DNA of 7,115 bases from Nitrospira sp. Lineage in GTDB: Bacteria; UBA9089; CG2-30-40-21; SBAY01. Each line of letters begins with the position of its first letter. Positions within the stretch are counted from its first letter, which is position 1. The position numbers and the translations under genes are program-made. The DNA is taken from the NCBI GenBank assembly GCA_005239945.1, contig SBAY01000128.1, positions 1 through 7,115 of the forward strand, given 5' to 3'. Of this stretch, positions 1 to 6,838 are shown in pieces. The notes beneath the pieces were generated by a model. That model saw nothing but the letters and a program-made list of their open reading frames with translations, had not been told where the DNA came from and did no database searches.

Positions 1-112
1 ACAGGCGAAGCCTACCCTTTTTAAATTAACATACCATCTTGTACACAAATCGTACCTTAAAAAGAAAAACCCTGAAAATTTACTCTTCAGAACTGTTTTA
101 AGTATTTTTTGC

Positions 113-141
113 TTGACAATTATGACGATATATTGTATAAT
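113..141 (+). promoter_or_regulatory. Sigma-70 consensus promoter for the three-gene operon
   Basis: The -35 box TTGACA (113-118) and the -10 box TATAAT (136-141) both match the consensus exactly and are separated by the optimal 17 nt. The surrounding DNA is very AT-rich. Transcription would start near 147-149, giving a leader of about 80 nt before the ATG at 227. The genes downstream are closely spaced with no obvious internal terminator, so this promoter probably drives all of them. Exact matches to both boxes with ideal spacing make chance unlikely, although AT-rich DNA does produce -10-like sequences often. Confidence 0.85.
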
Positions 142-153
142 AATAAATATCTA

Positions 154-187
154 TTCTACCCTTTATTTTTAAAAATTAAGGATAGAA
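154..187 (+). promoter_or_regulatory. 34-bp imperfect palindrome in the mRNA leader (hairpin or operator)
   Basis: The left arm (154-170, TTCTACCCTTTATTTTT) and right arm (171-187, AAAAATTAAGGATAGAA) are reverse complements over 17 bp except at two positions. The centre lies exactly between 170 and 171. The element starts about 12 bases after the -10 box, so it covers the first bases of the transcript. As RNA it could fold into a 5' hairpin that protects the mRNA. As DNA it could be a dyad operator. It has no T-run directly after it, so it does not look like a terminator. The symmetry is seen directly; the function is inferred. Confidence 0.6.
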
Positions 188-226
188 AAAACTGGTTAAA
201 AAATCTTACCATGAGAAGAATGAGAG

Positions 227-1357
227 ATGAAGAGGTGTAGAGTATTATTTAGGTATACAGGGATTTGGGTTGTAATAGGTATTATGGTTGAGGCACTAAG
301 CCTCTGGGGATGCCAAAGAGAGGTAACAAATGAAGGAAGTGAAAATCAGATAAGGCAGACAGAAGAAATGGTGAGTATTGATGATAAAAAGAGTGAGAAG
401 GAGAATTTATTAAAATCCAATTGGGAGTTATATGCAAAGGGGAAACAATTTTACCGTATAGGAGAATATAAAAAAGCAATAGATGTTTTGGAAAAAATCA
501 TTGGAAATTATAATAAAATTTCAACTCTTAATTTAGATGAGAAAGCTCTACTTGAAAATACTTATTTTGTCATTGCCAGTTGCTATACTAGTCTAAAAGA
601 TTTTTCACAGGCGGAAGCGGAATTGCGAAAAATCATTGCTCAGGCAAAAAAAGGCAGATTTGATCTTGATACTGCTATAAAGACTCATCTGCAGATAGGA
701 GATATTTATCGAAGTCAAGCACAGGATTATCTTAAGGCATTAGAAGAATATCAATATATCATTGATAACTATCCTGACAGTAAATATGTTGAAGCAGCTA
801 AAGAAAATATAAAGGAAATCAATGACCGGAAGGTAGGAGAAATATATGGAAAGGTATATCTTGAAGGAAAAGAGTCCCACGAAGGTGTGAGGATTACTGT
901 TTTTGATGGATTTTCTTCTCATAACATTGAAACAAAGAGGGATGGTTTTTTTAACATACCATTCTTTGAAATTACAAAAGGTAGCGATGTTTTTCTTTTT
1001 GTCACTAAAAATGGTTACCTACCAAAAGTTATTGATTTAAAGTACAAAGATGTCAGAATTGAAATTCCTCCGATAAGTTTGAAACCAATAGATAATAAAA
1101 AGGGAATAATAACTGGGGTGTGCTTTTCTACTACTGAAGGAGGCAAGTTAGAATTTAGACGAAGCACGGTTGGTGAATCAGGAATCCAAATAGAAGCGGA
1201 GAGTGAAAAAGGTAAAATTTCTACTCTATCTAATTCAAGTGGTATTTATACCTTAATTCTTCCCCCGGGAGAGTATGCTTTAAACTCATCGCCAAGAGTT
1301 TTGCCCCCTCAAAAGATAATTGTTAAAGCAGGAAAGATTGACTTGGTAAACATTTAA
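227..1357 (+). CDS. TPR lipoprotein with two carboxypeptidase-regulatory-like domains
   Basis: This is a 376-residue exported protein. Residues 1-28 form a signal peptide with a basic start and a hydrophobic core ending in a lipobox-like L26-W27-G28-C29, so Cys29 is the probable lipidated residue. The bulky W at -2 makes this less certain. Residues 30-65 are a charged, probably disordered linker. Residues 66-200 contain about three tetratricopeptide repeats, with a YxxGEYxxAIxxLEKII pattern at 76-92, similar helices at 110-143, and ALEEYQYIIDNYPDS at 171-185. Such repeats usually bind partner proteins. Two beta-sandwich repeats of carboxypeptidase-regulatory type follow (about 203-285 and 292-376), each with a turn resembling the family G-x-Y/F-x-I/L-x-x-P pattern. 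An in-frame TGA at 221 fixes ATG227 as the most upstream ATG; a partial Shine-Dalgarno (GAGAAG, 213-218) lies 8 nt ahead. It is first in the operon, 51 nt before the protease gene. It is probably a membrane-anchored scaffold or accessory factor; its precise role is unknown. Confidence 0.8.
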   Translation: MKRCRVLFRYTGIWVVIGIMVEALSLWGCQREVTNEGSENQIRQTEEMVSIDDKKSEKENLLKSNWELYAKGKQFYRIGEYKKAIDVLEKIIGNYNKISTLNLDEKALLENTYFVIASCYTSLKDFSQAEAELRKIIAQAKKGRFDLDTAIKTHLQIGDIYRSQAQDYLKALEEYQYIIDNYPDSKYVEAAKENIKEINDRKVGEIYGKVYLEGKESHEGVRITVFDGFSSHNIETKRDGFFNIPFFEITKGSDVFLFVTKNGYLPKVIDLKYKDVRIEIPPISLKPIDNKKGIITGVCFSTTEGGKLEFRRSTVGESGIQIEAESEKGKISTLSNSSGIYTLILPPGEYALNSSPRVLPPQKIIVKAGKIDLVNI

Positions 1358-1408
1358 ATTATGCATACATTGCAAGATTAAAAATTATAAAGAAGAAAGG
1401 GATACAGA

Positions 1409-2353
1409 ATGGCTAATATTGAAATTAAAAAGTGGTTAAGAAAGAACCTAATTTTCGGTGTTTTAATCTTTCTGATTAAAGGAAGTGTTATTGTAACAGC
1501 TGAGGAAGATAGACAATCTTCAGCATATCTTATAACTAGTAGATCTTATCAATTAGGAAAGATAGACTATTCAACCTATATTGTTCAACGTATAAGAGCA
1601 AGTTTTGCTCCTCAGACAGTAGAAGATAGATTTAGAAGTTTGATATCTCCTAAGCCAAATAGAGATATGACTATTCTTTTAGATGAGGCACTTAAACATT
1701 GGGAGGCTTTTAGCCAAGAGGATCAGAAATTCTTATTACAGTTCTTTAAACGACCGACTGATCCAACATTTACTAATTCAAATCTTGGAATTTTTAACTA
1801 CGGTACAAATACTGTTAAGACATATACAAAGGGGAATTTTAAATTCTGGTATACTATAGAAAATAATCCTGATGGTGGAGGACATAGACATAATGTAGAT
1901 CCGACGGACAGTAATACTAATGGTACCCCAGATTATATTGAAAGTATGGCCTCAGTATTTGAAAATGTTTATAATACTGAAATAACTGTAATGGGATATC
2001 CAGTTCCACCAAATGATCCAGGTAGCGCTGATTATGGTGGAGATACCAAATTTGATATTTACATTATGGACTGTGGTGCAGGAGGGATTTATGGCTGGGT
2101 AACAAGGGAAGATTTAGTGGTTGGAGGTGATGGAAATTCATATTATTCCTTTATGGTTATGGACAATACATATACTGAATTTGGTGGTCATACGCCTATT
2201 GAAAATATGCAGGTTACTGCAGCTCATGAGTATCACCATGCAGTCCAAAATGGAATAAATGGTCTATCTGAAACATGGTACAAAGAGGTTACCTCTACTT
2301 GGATGGAAGATCAGGTTTATGATGCTGTTAATGATAATTTGCAATATCTATAA
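1409..2353 (+). CDS. MXAN_6640-like secreted metalloprotease, N-terminal part (frameshifted)
   Basis: This 314-residue frame holds the export signal and catalytic core of a secreted zinc protease. Residues 1-31 are a signal peptide (basic n-region IKKWLRKN, hydrophobic core, likely cut after VTA). Residues 32-105 resemble a propeptide. The catalytic region contains a D/N/G-rich segment (HNVDPTDSNTNGTPDYIE), DIYIMD, and AAHEYHHAVQ with the zinc motif H273-E274-x-x-H277. The WYKEVTSTWMED stretch supplies E293 as a plausible third ligand. This pattern fits the MXAN_6640 family of putative metalloproteases. The frame stops at TAA 2351-2353, just after the active site. The conserved continuation (FFYHPEISLD, HWYGSWIWNEYL) lies in the next frame, so the gene is interrupted by a frame change rather than being naturally short. 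An AGAAAGGG ribosome site (1394-1401) lies 7 nt before the start. If the break is real, the product lacks the rest of the fold and the sorting domain. Confidence 0.8.
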   Translation: MANIEIKKWLRKNLIFGVLIFLIKGSVIVTAEEDRQSSAYLITSRSYQLGKIDYSTYIVQRIRASFAPQTVEDRFRSLISPKPNRDMTILLDEALKHWEAFSQEDQKFLLQFFKRPTDPTFTNSNLGIFNYGTNTVKTYTKGNFKFWYTIENNPDGGGHRHNVDPTDSNTNGTPDYIESMASVFENVYNTEITVMGYPVPPNDPGSADYGGDTKFDIYIMDCGAGGIYGWVTREDLVVGGDGNSYYSFMVMDNTYTEFGGHTPIENMQVTAAHEYHHAVQNGINGLSETWYKEVTSTWMEDQVYDAVNDNLQYL

Positions 2354-5129
2354 TGGTACAGGGCCTAACGATTTCTTCTATCACCCAGAAATTAGTTTAG
2401 ATGCACCTGGAGACCACTGGTATGGGAGTTGGATATGGAATGAATATTTAGAGACTAAGTATAATCAGACTGCTATCAAAGACATCTGGGATCAGTTAAA
2501 TCCTGTTGGCAAAAATGAACCTTTGGATGCTATAAGTACTGTTCTAGCAAGTAAAGGAACAACTCTTCCAGAAGCATTCTTCGAGTTTACAGCTAAAAAT
2601 TATCATCAGGAAAGTTTCTATAAAGATGCAGCTAAATATGATACACCTCGTATTTCCACTCCATCTCCCCACACCCTCGGCTTCTGGCCTTATTCACCAA
2701 AGGTAGATGAGGTAACAGTAGTAGCAGGACAAATTCCTCATCTTGCCTCAAGATACTATAAGTTTAAGCCAGCTATAACCCTGGTGGAGTCAAGAACCTT
2801 ACAGATAAAAGTTGATGGTCCTGCGGGTAAGGATTGGGGAGCATGGATATTGGTTAAACCACTTATTGGGGCTATTCAAGAATATGAGATTGACCTTTCT
2901 GAGAAAAAGATTGAGATAAATAACTTTGGAATACTTCGCATATCTGAGGTTGTCCTTGTTCTGAGTAATGGAGAAAGAACCGATGATAGTTTAGAGTTTA
3001 AATACTCAGCAAGTTTAGCTAAACCAATTGCCTTTATCATTGATGATACAGGAAGTATGGGAGATGAGATTGGTGGTGTAAAAACTGTAGTGCTGACAAA
3101 GATAGATCAGTTTACGGCAACAGGTGACCTCTACCAGTATACGCTCATTACCTACAAAGACTATGTTCACTATAGAGGACAGACTACAGAGCCAGAGGTT
3201 ATAAAAGGATGGGTGAGTAGTTTATTTGCTAGTGGAGGGGGAGATTGTCCTGAGGCAGGATACGATGCTTTAGATAAGTGTGCTGAGATGGCTCCAGGAA
3301 GTGAAGCCTGGTGGATGACCGATGCTGACTCTCACGGTGGCTGGACTCGACTCTTTGCTACTGTGGTTAAATTAAAATTGGCTCAGGTAGAGGTTCATTC
3401 TGTAATTATGGGTGACTGTAGTGGTGAGTGGAAAGGAAAGAAATGCCTCTCCTCAAGTAATACGAGAGAGGCACTCTGTGTCCTTACCTCTATGGATATT
3501 CCTGCTGGAGATGCCGCTTATGTAATCTCAAATGAAACAGGAGGTTTGAGCTTTCAAGTCAGTTCAAGTGAGGTTCCCGAGGCAGTAGAGATTATTATGG
3601 AAGAAATGGATAAAGATGCAGTAATTTACATTTATGATAAGATGGGTACAAGTACTTATGAAATACCTGTTGATAACTCTATCTCTGAAGCAAGATTTAG
3701 TCTTACTGTTTCTCCAGAAAGCAATCTTTCACTGGCAATATTTAATCCAGCGGGAACTCAGATTCTCCCAGGTGATTCAGGGGTAACCTATGTAGAGGCA
3801 GGTAAAAATAAATATTACATTGTGGAGGTACCAACTACAGGAATCTGGAAAGCAGAGATAGCAGGAACGGGATCTCATACATTTTCAATCTCAGCAAAAA
3901 CACCAGTAAGTATCCAGTATCTGTCTAAAACATCTATAGGAAAGGATGATATGATTCCAGTGGTTGTAGCTGTACAAGGAACTATTACAACCCCTATCTT
4001 TAGTATTGTAAAGACAGATGGTAACTCTGAAGAGGCTATTACATTGTATGATGATGGCTTACATGGTGATGAAGGGGTAGGTGATGGCATCTATGCAAAT
4101 ACTCACATATTCTCTAGTTTAGGAGGATTTCGGCTTAAACTCAGAGGGAATAATTTCCTTTCTCGTCAGGACCCTGTAAGGATCAATGTAGGAAGTGTAG
4201 ATGTAGTTGCCCCTGCTGATGTTACTCTTAGTCTAGGTAGTTCTACTACTCATACTTTTCTTGTTAAAAATATGAGTTCTACTGAGAGTACCTATAATAT
4301 TCTGGTAACTACCTCTGAAGGATGGGCAGATATAAGTGGAGTCCCTCCTACTTTAACAGTGGCTCCTGGAAGTGCTGAAACAATAGATATCCCTGTGACT
4401 GTACCTTCAGATGTGGTTTTAGGTAGTTATGATGAGTTGAGCATTACTGTTTCTGACCAGACAAATCCATCTATAATGGATAGCGATTCCGTTCTTACGA
4501 AAACATCTCCTATTTTTGATCCCACCCCACCTACTACTCCAGTTGTTACCGATGATGGGGATGTCACTTCGGATAATACCCAACTTCACGCTTCATGGGT
4601 CTCTGAGGACATAGAATCAGGTATCGTTGAGTATCAATATGCGATTGGAACTACAACTGAAACGACAAATATTGTTCCTTGGACTTCAGTAGGAGCAAAT
4701 ACAGAAGTAATTCATGATTTTTCTGGATTGCCTTTAACTGAAGGACAGGTTTACTACTTCTTAGTAAAGGCGAAAAATGGTCTTGACCTATGGAGTAAGA
4801 TAGGTACTAGTGATGGGATAGTTGTTTCTTCTCCTGATAAAACCGCCACTAATTTAAATAGTGTTCAAGTTTATCCTAATCCTTGCAAATCCCATTTACC
4901 CAAGCATAATAAGATTATATTTGATAATTTAACTGCTCAATGTAAAATACAGATTTATAATGTTGTAGGAGAACTTATATATGAGAAGGAATTTACTGAT
5001 ACTCAAGGTAAGGTAGAATGGAATTTAAGGAATGAATTTGGTAAAGAGGTCGCTACCGGCGTATATTTTTATGTAATTACCAACCCTGCTGGTGAAAAGA
5101 TAGTTGATAAATTGGCAATAATTAGATAA
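2259..5129 (+). CDS. Metalloprotease C-terminal part with vWA, Ig/FN3 and sorting-like domains (frameshifted)
   Basis: This is the second half of the interrupted protease gene. Residue numbers count from the first ATG of the open frame (2259), but real coding in this frame probably starts near 2352. The first 30 residues (MVYLKHGTKRL...) are an out-of-frame reading of the catalytic region, and no better start is visible. Domains in order: the end of the protease fold (FFYHPEISLDAPGDHWYGSWIWNEYL); a hemicentin-type von Willebrand A domain at about 255-425, with a MIDAS D262-D-T-G-S, the GGGDCPEAG motif and several cysteines that could form disulfides; a beta-rich region with the DDGLHGDEGVGDGIYA motif at 598, as in choice-of-anchor-X-type domains; an Ig/NEW3-like domain at 647-749; an FN3-like domain at 757-855; and a C-terminal FlgD-Ig/Por-secretion-like sorting domain at 869-956 (VYPNPCK, then GEL and GVYFYVI). 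The vWA domain suggests metal-dependent adhesion. The protein is probably exported by a type IX-like route with the PorV-like product 32 nt downstream. Confidence 0.8.
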   Translation: MVYLKHGTKRLPLLGWKIRFMMLLMIICNIYNGTGPNDFFYHPEISLDAPGDHWYGSWIWNEYLETKYNQTAIKDIWDQLNPVGKNEPLDAISTVLASKGTTLPEAFFEFTAKNYHQESFYKDAAKYDTPRISTPSPHTLGFWPYSPKVDEVTVVAGQIPHLASRYYKFKPAITLVESRTLQIKVDGPAGKDWGAWILVKPLIGAIQEYEIDLSEKKIEINNFGILRISEVVLVLSNGERTDDSLEFKYSASLAKPIAFIIDDTGSMGDEIGGVKTVVLTKIDQFTATGDLYQYTLITYKDYVHYRGQTTEPEVIKGWVSSLFASGGGDCPEAGYDALDKCAEMAPGSEAWWMTDADSHGGWTRLFATVVKLKLAQVEVHSVIMGDCSGEWKGKKCLSSSNTREALCVLTSMDIPAGDAAYVISNETGGLSFQVSSSEVPEAVEIIMEEMDKDAVIYIYDKMGTSTYEIPVDNSISEARFSLTVSPESNLSLAIFNPAGTQILPGDSGVTYVEAGKNKYYIVEVPTTGIWKAEIAGTGSHTFSISAKTPVSIQYLSKTSIGKDDMIPVVVAVQGTITTPIFSIVKTDGNSEEAITLYDDGLHGDEGVGDGIYANTHIFSSLGGFRLKLRGNNFLSRQDPVRINVGSVDVVAPADVTLSLGSSTTHTFLVKNMSSTESTYNILVTTSEGWADISGVPPTLTVAPGSAETIDIPVTVPSDVVLGSYDELSITVSDQTNPSIMDSDSVLTKTSPIFDPTPPTTPVVTDDGDVTSDNTQLHASWVSEDIESGIVEYQYAIGTTTETTNIVPWTSVGANTEVIHDFSGLPLTEGQVYYFLVKAKNGLDLWSKIGTSDGIVVSSPDKTATNLNSVQVYPNPCKSHLPKHNKIIFDNLTAQCKIQIYNVVGELIYEKEFTDTQGKVEWNLRNEFGKEVATGVYFYVITNPAGEKIVDKLAIIR
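2330..2356 (+). other. Frameshift junction splitting the protease gene
   Basis: Up to about 2341 the upstream frame carries conserved protease sequence (WYKEVTSTWMEDQVYD, then NDNLQYL). From 2352 the next frame carries it (NGTGPNDFFYHPEISLD). Joining them requires skipping one base or restoring two. The local sequence is CAATATCTATAATGG. Adding a TA dinucleotide to CTATAATGG would read QYLYNGTG, so loss of a TA unit is the simplest explanation; removing one T would read QYLNGTG. The downstream frame stays open for 2.8 kb, so the change is either recent or an assembly error. Confidence 0.8.
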
Positions 5130-5161
5130 GTTGTAAATGTAGAATAAAGAGGTGATAAAAA

Positions 5162-6067
5162 ATGAAGAGTTTAATTATAATGGTTATATTTGGATTATGT
5201 TTAATAACAATACCAGCCAAAGCAGAAATTAATGAAAATGCAGGAACTAACGTAGGGCAGTTTTTGAAGATAGGTGTAGGGGCACGAGCTTGTGGGATGG
5301 GTGAGGCATTTTGTGCTGTAGCAGACGATATCTATACTATTTATTATAATCCTGCAGGCTTAACTCAATTAACACACAAACAGATGAGTTTTATGCATAA
5401 TGAATGGTTAAAAGATCTGCATCATGAATTTTTAGCCTACGCAACACCTGTTGAATCAGGTGTTTTTGGGGTAAGTTTAACTTGTTTAGGTGTGGATGAT
5501 TTAAAAGGTAGGGATGAAAATGGTAATCTGACAGGGAAGTTTGGGGCAAAGGATTTAGCCTTTGAAGTAGCTTATGGGTTGATGGCGAATACTGATTTAT
5601 CAATTGGTGCCGCATTAAAATTTATAAGAGAAAAGATAGAATCAGAACAAGCCTCTGCCTTAGCAATTGATATTGGATTTTTATATCATGACCCATTACT
5701 GAAAAACTTTAATTCTGCGTTTGTTATTCAAAATATTGGAACAAAACTAAAATTTATCAATAAACGAGAGAATTTACCTATTATTTATAAAGCAGGTATT
5801 TCTTGTAAAATGCTGGATGATAGACTAATTTTATCTGTTGATTTAACTAAACCGTCAGATAATGTCCCGCGGATAAATCTCGGCACAGAATATCTACGCA
5901 CCCCTAATTTAGCCTTGAGATGTGGTTATAACTCAAAGAACGATTTAGATGATGGATTTAGTTTTGGCGTAGGATTCAAATTTAATCTTTTCCAATTAGA
6001 CTATGCTTATATTCCGTATGGTAATTTAGGCAACGCAAATCGTTTTTCTACATCCTACTATTTTTAA
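5162..6067 (+). CDS. PorV/PorQ (UPF0164) family outer-membrane protein
   Basis: This is a 301-residue outer-membrane beta-barrel protein. Residues 1-21 are a signal peptide (MKSLIIMVIFGLCLITIPAKA, likely cut before Glu22). The family signature follows at 32-67: GQFLKIGVGARACGMGEAFCA, then VADDIYTIYYNPAGL. Alternating hydrophobic/polar strands run to an aromatic C-terminus (YYF), as usual for proteins inserted by the BAM machinery. The length fits the family. In Bacteroidota, PorV is the outer-membrane shuttle that delivers type IX cargo with C-terminal sorting domains for surface attachment. Homologues in other phyla are usually annotated only as PorV/PorQ-family. The upstream protein ends in such a domain, which supports a functional pair, although no other type IX genes are present here. 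The start is supported by a strong ribosome site (AAGAGGTGA, 5147-5155) at 7 nt spacing. It lies 32 nt after the protease gene and is the last gene of the operon. Confidence 0.85.
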   Translation: MKSLIIMVIFGLCLITIPAKAEINENAGTNVGQFLKIGVGARACGMGEAFCAVADDIYTIYYNPAGLTQLTHKQMSFMHNEWLKDLHHEFLAYATPVESGVFGVSLTCLGVDDLKGRDENGNLTGKFGAKDLAFEVAYGLMANTDLSIGAALKFIREKIESEQASALAIDIGFLYHDPLLKNFNSAFVIQNIGTKLKFINKRENLPIIYKAGISCKMLDDRLILSVDLTKPSDNVPRINLGTEYLRTPNLALRCGYNSKNDLDDGFSFGVGFKFNLFQLDYAYIPYGNLGNANRFSTSYYF

Positions 6068-6070
6068 AGT

Positions 6071-6121
6071 AGGGTCAGAGTTAAGGGTCAAACCTTCTCG
6101 GTTTGACCATATTTTGACCCT
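6071..6121. repeat. AGGGTCA direct and inverted repeat cluster
   Basis: AGGGTCA occurs at 6071-6077 and again at 6084-6090, and its reverse complement TGACCCT at 6115-6121. The 6084-6092 arm (AGGGTCAAA) can also pair with TTTGACCCT at 6113-6121, as an alternative to the terminator-like hairpin. The cluster sits directly before the transposase remnant, so it may be the end of a mobile element or a palindromic repeat unit. This is inferred; family membership cannot be confirmed from the window. Confidence 0.45.
6086..6108 (+). terminator. Probable intrinsic terminator of the operon
   Basis: A perfect 9-bp inverted repeat, GGTCAAACC (6086-6094) and GGTTTGACC (6100-6108), is separated by a 5-nt loop (TTCTC) and followed by ATATTTT. 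It lies 19 nt after the stop codon of the PorV-like gene, where a terminator is expected. The T-run is short and interrupted, so efficiency is uncertain. The same bases belong to a small cluster of AGGGTCA repeats, so it could instead be the edge of a mobile element. Confidence 0.6.
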
Positions 6122-6396
6122 CAAGACACCGGAATATAGTCATTCTTGATAATGCAACATGGCATAAGAGCAAAAGGATAAAATGGGGCATATTAGAACC
6201 AAAATATTTACCACCATATTCGCCCGATTTTAATTCAATTGAAGAATTGTGGCTTACTATGAAAACTCAATTTTTCGGTTGGTTTTGGACAAATAATCAT
6301 GATGAGTTAGATGACTACCTCGAGAAAGTTCTCAGGCATTTTATGGAAAGAAAAAATTTGGTTCGTTCAATTTGTGCTATGACCACTTTTGCTTAA
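6118..6396 (+). pseudogene. IS630-family transposase, C-terminal remnant
   Basis: An open stretch of about 92 codons with no proper start reads RNIVILDNATWHKSKR, then LPPYSPDFNSIEELW, and ends at TAA 6394-6396. These are the last two blocks of the IS630/Tc1 DDE transposase fold. The D of ILDN (6148) is the second catalytic aspartate, and the first E of SIEELW (6241) is the third acidic residue, about 30 residues later. The region with the first aspartate and the N-terminal helix-turn-helix is missing. A TGA at 6115-6117 closes the frame upstream. It is a decayed or internally deleted insertion sequence and cannot encode an active enzyme. Its left limit coincides with the AGGGTCA repeats, which may mark the deletion junction or an element end. 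Confidence 0.8.
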
Positions 6397-6531
6397 TAAG
6401 TGCTATAACCAAAATAATTCTTAATGAAGAGGAAGATTGGGATCAGACCCAATACTGTTCGGGATAATTATTAGTTAAATTATTTTTATTAAAATGTTGT
6501 AAGTCATTGATATTAAAGGAGAAAAAACTTA
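6397..6531. other. Noncoding AT-rich spacer after the transposase remnant
   Basis: No coding frame of useful length is seen here. The only visible structure is TTGGGATCAGACCCAA, a short dyad (5-bp arms, 6-nt loop) at about 6438-6453. The sequence ACTGTTCGGGATAATTATTA follows and resembles the ends of insertion sequences. I cannot identify an element, and the flanking bases show no clear target duplication. Confidence 0.4.
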
Positions 6532-6559
6532 TAGACATTTTTTCTTTTTATGTTATACT
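6532..6559 (+). promoter_or_regulatory. Candidate promoter before a small ORF
   Basis: A -35-like TAGACA (6532-6537) and a -10-like TATACT (6554-6559) are 16 nt apart. The -10 is preceded by TGT, giving an extended -10 (TGnTATACT). Transcription would start about at the ATG of the small ORF at 6566, implying a leaderless message. The match is good but not perfect, and the region is AT-rich. Confidence 0.4.
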
Positions 6560-6565
6560 TAAATC

Positions 6566-6700
6566 ATGACTGATGGTTTAGTAAAGAACCACAAGGAACG
6601 CAAAAAGAAAGCCTCCATTAAAGAAAAAGACCTGCAGAATATTGCTCTTTTTCTGTCAAATACTTCACTAATCTCATTCATTTTTACGGTATTCCTTTGA
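6566..6700 (+). CDS. Small ORF of unknown function, possibly a truncated gene start
   Basis: A 44-residue frame starts MTDGLVKNHKERKKKASIKE and ends in a hydrophobic stretch (LFLSNTSLISFIFTVFL). I do not recognise it. It has a lysine-rich first half and a membrane-like tail. There is no ribosome site, and the candidate promoter sits so close that the message would be leaderless. Part of the frame (about 6588-6607) is a copy of a dispersed ACCACRAA-type repeat, which argues that the reading frame is partly accidental. It could be the N-terminal remnant of a transposase or other gene, or no gene at all. Confidence 0.2.
   Translation: MTDGLVKNHKERKKKASIKEKDLQNIALFLSNTSLISFIFTVFL
6588..6607 (+). 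repeat. ACCACRAA-type dispersed repeat, left copy
   Basis: The sequence ACCACAAGGAACGCAAAA matches the reverse complement of the right copy at 6854-6871 (ACCACGAAAACACGAAAA) except for purine-to-purine changes (A/G). Similar ACCACRAARRACRCRAA strings are, in my knowledge, scattered widely in genomes of uncultured and deltaproteobacterial-type bacteria. The two copies face each other across about 230 bp. Confidence 0.45.
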
Positions 6701-6838
6701 CACATTCCCAATAAACAAAAAATTTTTCTTGCCTTTTTGACTTTTTTCTGATAAACTTAAATATCAACTCAATCTAACTTTAGGCTAACATAGCACAGGT
6801 TCGGTAGCGACTGCAATGGGATTTAAGGAGTTGTCAGG

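Noticed and set aside
1..22. AGGC-GAA-GCCT hairpin followed by a T-run as a terminator of an upstream gene
   Set aside because: The stem is only 4 bp, an ACCC stretch separates it from the T-run, and no upstream gene is visible in the window.
2259..2350. The ATG at 2259 as a true start of the second protease part
   Set aside because: The first 30 residues from this ATG are an out-of-frame reading of the conserved WYKEVTSTWMEDQVYD region and resemble no protein. It is simply the first ATG after a stop in that frame.
2340..2356. Programmed ribosomal frameshift at CTA TAA T
   Set aside because: No good slippery codon, no Shine-Dalgarno-like stimulator and no clear downstream hairpin are seen. 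An indel or assembly error is simpler.
5391..5615. Minus-strand 74-residue frame, and similar minus-strand frames at 282-479, 740-922 and 3875-4090
   Set aside because: They lie wholly within well-supported plus-strand genes, have no family motifs and are shadows of those genes.
6438..6453. TTGGGATCAGACCCAA dyad as a terminator
   Set aside because: The stem is only 5 bp and no T-run follows directly. It may be an element end but could not be identified.
6581..6707. Minus-strand 40-residue frame opposite the small ORF
   Set aside because: It has no ribosome site, no recognised motif, and overlaps a dispersed repeat copy.
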